Of a DNA stretch of 64,000 bases, positions 60,339 to 64,000 are shown one piece after another. A program made the position numbers and the translations under genes. Each line of letters begins with the position of its first letter. Position 1 is the first letter of the stretch. The DNA is from Chloroflexota bacterium (GTDB lineage Bacteria > Chloroflexota > Dormibacteria > Dormibacterales > Dormibacteraceae), in NCBI GenBank assembly GCA_005880695.1, contig VBGR01000048.1, forward strand, positions 23,770 through 87,769. Reading direction: 5' to 3'. Below the pieces are notes generated by a model that was not told the origin of the DNA, did no database searches, and saw only the letters and a list, made by a program, of their open reading frames with translations.

Positions 60339-61778
60339 TTAAGCGCTGACCTCGGAGCGGTCCCGGCCGCTGGCGAGCTTCTTGCCCCAGCCGGGCTGCC
60401 GGTCCAGGAAGTGGTCATCGGCCGGCTGCTCGGGAAAGACCTTGTGCGGGTTGAGGAGACCCTGCGGGTCGAAGACGTCCTTCAAGCGGCGCCACCAGCC
60501 GATCGCCTCGGAGCCGTGCTCGAGGATGGCGAAGTCGCGCTTCAGCGCGCCCAGGCCGTGCTCAGCCGAGATGGTGCCGCCGAGCTCGACCGCGTCCCGA
60601 AAGATCTGAGCGGCCAGCGGTGAGATCAGGTGGCGCTGGTCGTCGTCGAAGAGGAAGGCCGGGTGGAGGTTGCCGTCGCCGGCGTGGGCCACCGTGGGCA
60701 GGCTGACACCGTTTTTCAGCCCGAGCTCGTGGAACCGGTGGACCATCTCCGGGATCTTCGAGATGGGCACCGCGATGTCCTCGCTGAACACGTTCTTGCG
60801 CAGCGCCATCAGGATGTGACCGAACTGGCGGCGCGCCCGCCAGATCCCGTCTCGCTCGGCCCCGCTCTGGGCCACGCGGTTGTCCACCCCGCCCATCAGC
60901 TCCACCATCTCGGCCAGCTGGAGCAGGACCTGTTCCTGGTCGTTGCCGTCCTGCTCGATCAGGAGCACGGCTTCGTGCCCCGATTTGAAGCCGGCCGGCA
61001 GGTGGTCGCGAATCAGCTCCAGCGCCTCCCGGTTGATGAGCTCCAGGGCCGCCGGAAAATGCCCCGACTGGAGCACGGTTCGGACGGCTTCGGCGGCGGC
61101 CTCGATGGTGTCGTAGCCGACCATCGCCGTGGCCTGGTGGCGAGGCCTCGGGATGAGCTTCACGATCACCTCGGTCACGATGCCCAGGGTCCCTTCGGAG
61201 CCTACGAAGAGCGCCATCAGCCGATAGCCGGAGGAGCGCTTCCGGAGCTTGCCGCCGAGGTTCAACACGGAGCCGTCGGCCAGCACCACCGTCAGGCCCA
61301 CGACGTAGTCGGCGGTGAGGCCGTACTTCAAGCAGTGGGGTCCACCCGAGTTGCAGGCGACGTTGCCGCCGATGGTGGAGATGGCGAGGCTGGCCGGGTC
61401 GGGCGGGTACATGAGACCGTGCTCGGCGGCGGCGGCGTCCAGGTCGCCCGTGACCACGCCGGCGCCGGCGACCGCCATCAGGTTGGCCGCGTCGATCTCG
61501 AGGTGCCTGAACCGCTCCATGCCGAGCACGATGCCGCGCCCGAGCGGGACCGGTCCGCCGACCAGCCCGCTGCCGGCGCCGCGGGTCGTGAGCGAGGTGC
61601 CGGTCTCGGCGCAGAGCTTCACCACCGCGGCCACCTCTTCGGTGCTGCCGGGCAGGACGGCGGCCTCCAGCGGCGATTCCAGGAAGGTGGCGTCGTGCGT
61701 GTACTCCTCGAGCGCCTCGCCGCTCACGACGTGGTCGGGGCCGACGATCGCCTGCAGCCGCTCCAGCAGGTCGCTCAT
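60339..61778 (-). CDS. FAD-linked oxidase, GlcD-like
   Basis: A 479-residue FAD protein of the glycolate/D-lactate oxidase (GlcD, PCMH-type) family. The FAD motif reads TTRGAGSGLVGGPVPLGRGIVL, with NVACNSGGPHCLKYG and the covalent-type or substrate His region NAHAGDGNLHP-like TVAHAGDGNLHP, and the C-terminal SAEHGLGALKRD. It oxidises a 2-hydroxy acid (glycolate, D-lactate or similar). ATG 61778 is one base past the stop of the lipoyl-domain gene. Confidence 0.9.
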   Translation of the reverse strand: MSDLLERLQAIVGPDHVVSGEALEEYTHDATFLESPLEAAVLPGSTEEVAAVVKLCAETGTSLTTRGAGSGLVGGPVPLGRGIVLGMERFRHLEIDAANLMAVAGAGVVTGDLDAAAAEHGLMYPPDPASLAISTIGGNVACNSGGPHCLKYGLTADYVVGLTVVLADGSVLNLGGKLRKRSSGYRLMALFVGSEGTLGIVTEVIVKLIPRPRHQATAMVGYDTIEAAAEAVRTVLQSGHFPAALELINREALELIRDHLPAGFKSGHEAVLLIEQDGNDQEQVLLQLAEMVELMGGVDNRVAQSGAERDGIWRARRQFGHILMALRKNVFSEDIAVPISKIPEMVHRFHELGLKNGVSLPTVAHAGDGNLHPAFLFDDDQRHLISPLAAQIFRDAVELGGTISAEHGLGALKRDFAILEHGSEAIGWWRRLKDVFDPQGLLNPHKVFPEQPADDHFLDRQPGWGKKLASGRDRSEVSA

Positions 61779-61779
61779 C

Positions 61780-62007
61780 TCAGGTGATCCGCGCGAGGAC
61801 GCCGCCGACCCGGGCGGTTTCACCTTCGCCGACCACGATCTCGGCAAGGATCCCGTCGGCGGGCGCCTCCAGCTCCGAGTTGACCTTGTCGGTCTCGATC
61901 TCGACGAGCGGCTCACCCTGCCGGACCGGCTCGCCCGGCTTCTTCAGCCAGCGGGTGACGATGCCTTCCTCGAGCGCATCGGAGAGGCGTGGCAGCGTGA
62001 AGTCCAC
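61780..62007 (-). CDS. stand-alone lipoyl-domain protein
   Basis: A 75-residue protein that consists of one lipoyl domain: VDFTLPRLSDALEEGIVTRW, then the lipoylation motif IETDKVNSELEAP with the modified Lys, and ADGILAEIVVGEGETARVG. In 2-oxoacid dehydrogenases this domain is fused to a catalytic E2; here it ends at the domain border and no E2 core follows. Start GTG 62007 gives the exact domain. It precedes the GlcD-like oxidase on the same strand, so it may be a carrier partner or the remains of a split E2. Confidence 0.75.
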   Translation of the reverse strand: MDFTLPRLSDALEEGIVTRWLKKPGEPVRQGEPLVEIETDKVNSELEAPADGILAEIVVGEGETARVGGVLARIT

Positions 62008-62035
62008 AACCGAATAGGATGCGCCGGTCTCTGGG

Positions 62036-63421
62036 TCAGCCGGACCCGAGCGTCGGGATCGGCGCTGGCTTCTCGAAGACCGGCGTGGTCGGAACCTTGC
62101 CCACCACCGGGTCGTCGTAACTGCTCGCGACCGAGAGCGCTGTGTAGAACCAGGTGTTGAAGCTGCGGGCGCGGTTGGCCAGTACGATCGGGTCGGGGTT
62201 GGGCGCATAGGGCTGGCGCGGCAGGTAGCCCTGGTCGTTGGGCGCGAGGTAGAAGTCGTCGGTGCCGTAGACGCTGGTCGAGGCATAGGAGTAGATGGCG
62301 ATGCCGAGCGCGTGGTTCCCGCCTGGCGTCGCCTGGAGGCCCTGCCGGATCTGTGTGATCGTGTCTTCCGGATAGTTGAGGAAGGCGCCGACGCCGATCA
62401 GGACCTTGCCCAGCCGGTCCTTCTCGAAGTCGTTCCAGAGGCGGTACCAGCCGTTTTGCGAAGGGCTCGAATCGCGGTCGTAGTTCATCGGTACGCCGAA
62501 GTCGAGGATTCCTTCCCGGAGCCAGCTGTACCAATCCTGGAGGACGCTCGTGTAGGTGGCGGTCTGCCGCCACTCGCTCTCGTTGCGAGGACCCTTGCCG
62601 TAGGCGATCAGGGCGCCGCTGACCTTGATCTCGGGGCGGGCCAGATGGAGCGCGTGGTAGGTGTCCCGGACGAACGCTGTGACCTGGTCGCGGCGCCACT
62701 GCTGCCAGTCGGCGTCGGTTGGGTCCGGGCTGCCGGTTTTGCCCGTCGCTGCGTTGAAGTTAGCCACCGCCAGCGGGCTGTATCCCCAGTCGCCGCCGTC
62801 GGGGTAGCGGACGAAGTCGAAATGGATTCCGTCCACTTTGTAGGACTTGATCAGGTCGACGAAGACCTCCCGCGTGTAAGTGCGAGCCTGCGGCACGCCG
62901 GGGTCCAGGTAGCCGCCCGTGTCGCCCCCGGCCGTGCGATTGCCCCACTCATCGCCATGCGTCTGGTAGACGGCGCTGTCCTTGCCGACGAAGAAGGTGT
63001 TGACCCAGGCGTGGACTTCGAGCCTCGGGTTGGCGCGATGGGCGCGGTCGACAAGGTAGGCGAGCGGGTCGAAGGGCCGGCGCGCGAGAGCGGGGTCGTC
63101 GGCCCGCGGCTCGAGCCCGAGGTTGAAGTAGGCGTCACCGCGCTTGCGCACCTGAACGAAGAGTGCGTTCAGGTTGGCGCGGTGGGCGCGGTCGATCAGC
63201 GTGTTCACCTGGGCTTTGGTCTTGATGCCGTCGTGGAACGCGTCCACCCAGAGAGCCCTGTACTGCGGCGGTCCGACCAGCGGGACCGGCGGTGCGGTCG
63301 GGGTCGGCTCTTCCGCGGGGTAGATCGGCAGCGCGCTTGGCACCGGCACCGGTGCGCTGGTGCCGGTACACGCAGTTAGGACGAGAGTGAAAATGGCCAC
63401 CGATCGGGCCCACCTGGGCAT
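62036..63421 (-). CDS. GHL10-family glycoside hydrolase-like lipoprotein
   Basis: A 461-residue protein. A signal peptide ends at a lipobox (FTLVLTACTG, Cys18). After a Pro-rich linker comes a TIM-barrel of the GHL10/DUF187 type: YRALWVDAFHDGIKT, FVQVRKRGDAYFN, HAWVNTFFV, DGIHFDFVRYPD and LDFGVPMNYDRDSSP. Members are predicted to act on wall or exopolysaccharide glycans (YngK, FenI). ATG 63421 gives a normal lipoprotein signal. The substrate is unknown. Confidence 0.85.
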   Translation of the reverse strand: MPRWARSVAIFTLVLTACTGTSAPVPVPSALPIYPAEEPTPTAPPVPLVGPPQYRALWVDAFHDGIKTKAQVNTLIDRAHRANLNALFVQVRKRGDAYFNLGLEPRADDPALARRPFDPLAYLVDRAHRANPRLEVHAWVNTFFVGKDSAVYQTHGDEWGNRTAGGDTGGYLDPGVPQARTYTREVFVDLIKSYKVDGIHFDFVRYPDGGDWGYSPLAVANFNAATGKTGSPDPTDADWQQWRRDQVTAFVRDTYHALHLARPEIKVSGALIAYGKGPRNESEWRQTATYTSVLQDWYSWLREGILDFGVPMNYDRDSSPSQNGWYRLWNDFEKDRLGKVLIGVGAFLNYPEDTITQIRQGLQATPGGNHALGIAIYSYASTSVYGTDDFYLAPNDQGYLPRQPYAPNPDPIVLANRARSFNTWFYTALSVASSYDDPVVGKVPTTPVFEKPAPIPTLGSG

Positions 63422-63441
63422 GAGACGAGTGATTATCACTC

Positions 63442-64000
63442 TTACGCTCGCGCGGTCAGCACCAGCGATGCGCTGAGGGTGCTGAAGGGCCCCGGACCGG
63501 TCACGCGAGCCACGGCAGCCTCGGTCTCTTTGGCGATGAGCGACTTGACGTGGCTGCTGAAGTCGCGGATGCGGTCCGCCTGCGACCACCACTCGAGCTG
63601 GCTCGTCGCGAATTGGCCGGGGCCTTCCCAGGCCAGCTCCGCGGTCAGCTGCTCGACCTCGACCTCGCGAAAGCCGGCGGCCACGCCGGCCGAGCGCAGC
63701 CGCTCGGCGTCTCCAGCTATCGCCCGGGTCGCGTCAAGATCGCCCGGCGGTTCCCAGGCGCCGAGCCGGGCGTCGAGGGCGGCCGCGAAGGCTGCGGCAG
63801 CCGGCACCGGCTCCGGCGGGTCGACCGGGAGGCTGGCGCCGAAGGGTCCACGGGGCTTGAGCACCCGGTGGGCCTCCAGCAGTGCCCGGCCCAGGTTGGG
63901 TGTCAGCTGCAGGCCATGGCCGCAGGCGACCGCGTCGAAGCTGGCAGACGGGAAGTTCAGCTGCTCGATATCCATCCGCTGGAACTGGACCGGCAGGCTC
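63442..64000 (-). CDS. class I SAM methyltransferase (partial)
   Basis: The C-terminal part (about 186 codons) of a methyltransferase that continues past the window edge. MDIEQLNFPSASFDAVACGHGLQL is the end of the SAM fold (motif II-III), followed by ALLEAHRVLKPRGPFG. The N-terminal SAM-binding G-x-G-x-G lies outside. It resembles the UbiE/Methyltransf_11 group; the substrate cannot be told. Confidence 0.8.
   Translation of the reverse strand, partial: SLPVQFQRMDIEQLNFPSASFDAVACGHGLQLTPNLGRALLEAHRVLKPRGPFGASLPVDPPEPVPAAAAFAAALDARLGAWEPPGDLDATRAIAGDAERLRSAGVAAGFREVEVEQLTAELAWEGPGQFATSQLEWWSQADRIRDFSSHVKSLIAKETEAAVARVTGPGPFSTLSASLVLTARA

Overview
The window is GC-rich (by eye well above 60%), gene-dense DNA from a bacterial chromosome. 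Operons are tightly packed, stop/start codons often overlap as ATGA, GTGA or CTGA, and GTG/TTG starts are common. A ferredoxin-dependent 2-oxoacid oxidoreductase, three-part transhydrogenase, ClgR-like regulator beside clpP, LLM-family flavin/F420 oxidoreductase, PspA, a form-II CoxL-like hydroxylase and glutaryl-CoA-dehydrogenase-like genes suggest an aerobic soil or freshwater heterotroph of the Terrabacteria type (Chloroflexota, Dormibacterota or deep Actinomycetota). No rRNA or intact tRNA gene allows a firmer placement.

Layout. 1-6.4 kb: secreted proteins (including a GH5 hydrolase), a tRNA 3' fragment that may be an old attachment site, a PilZ protein, a cobalamin adenosyltransferase, an alpha/beta hydrolase and a LysM-CHAP wall protein. 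6.4-11.3 kb: a MoxR / DUF58 / transglutaminase operon. 11.2-14.9 kb: a fatty-acyl module (two MaoC dehydratases, SDR, enoyl-CoA hydratase, acyl-CoA dehydrogenase). 14.9-18.4 kb: CopCD-like copper protein, MFS transporter, PspA. 18.4-24.4 kb: KorAB and the pntAA-pntAB-pntB transhydrogenase, the latter interrupted by a 206-bp inverted-repeat element. 24.4-33.5 kb: a long minus-strand operon with carbamate kinase, the three oxamate-carbamoyltransferase-type subunits (DUF2877, FdrA, DUF1116), a cyclase-family hydrolase, a three-subunit molybdenum hydroxylase and a SnoaL-like protein. This looks like a ureide or N-heterocycle catabolic route that recovers ATP through carbamoyl phosphate. 33.5-35.5 kb: cupredoxin lipoprotein, SDR, glycosyltransferase. 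35.5-41.8 kb: leuCD facing ilvBNC-pheA, with a leader peptide and transcription attenuator before ilvB. 41.8-48.2 kb: a COG4091-like dehydrogenase divergent from an ABC sugar-uptake operon with four permease genes. 48.4-53.3 kb: a minus-strand operon of hydroxyacid dehydrogenase, HpaI aldolase, RraA-like protein, dihydroxy-acid dehydratase and LLM oxidoreductase. 53.3-58.2 kb: cold-shock protein, an apparent selenocysteine-containing DsbA/FrnE protein, YbjQ, an aminotransferase, a phenylacetate-CoA-ligase-like enzyme and an enoyl-CoA hydratase. 58.2-64 kb: clpP with its likely ClgR regulator, an EAL protein, a GlcD-like oxidase, a stand-alone lipoyl domain, a GHL10 lipoprotein and a partial methyltransferase.

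The most interesting observations are: (1) a DsbA/FrnE gene whose only in-frame stop is a UGA exactly at the first Cys of the CxxC motif, followed by a hairpin of the bacterial SECIS type; (2) the oxamate-carbamoyltransferase, cyclase and molybdenum-hydroxylase operon; (3) three genes that appear to begin at CTG, each inside a CTGA stop-start overlap; and (4) GC-rich palindromic elements, one with 17-bp terminal inverted repeats and a 5-bp flanking repeat, sitting in operon junctions and linked to duplicated gene ends or starts.
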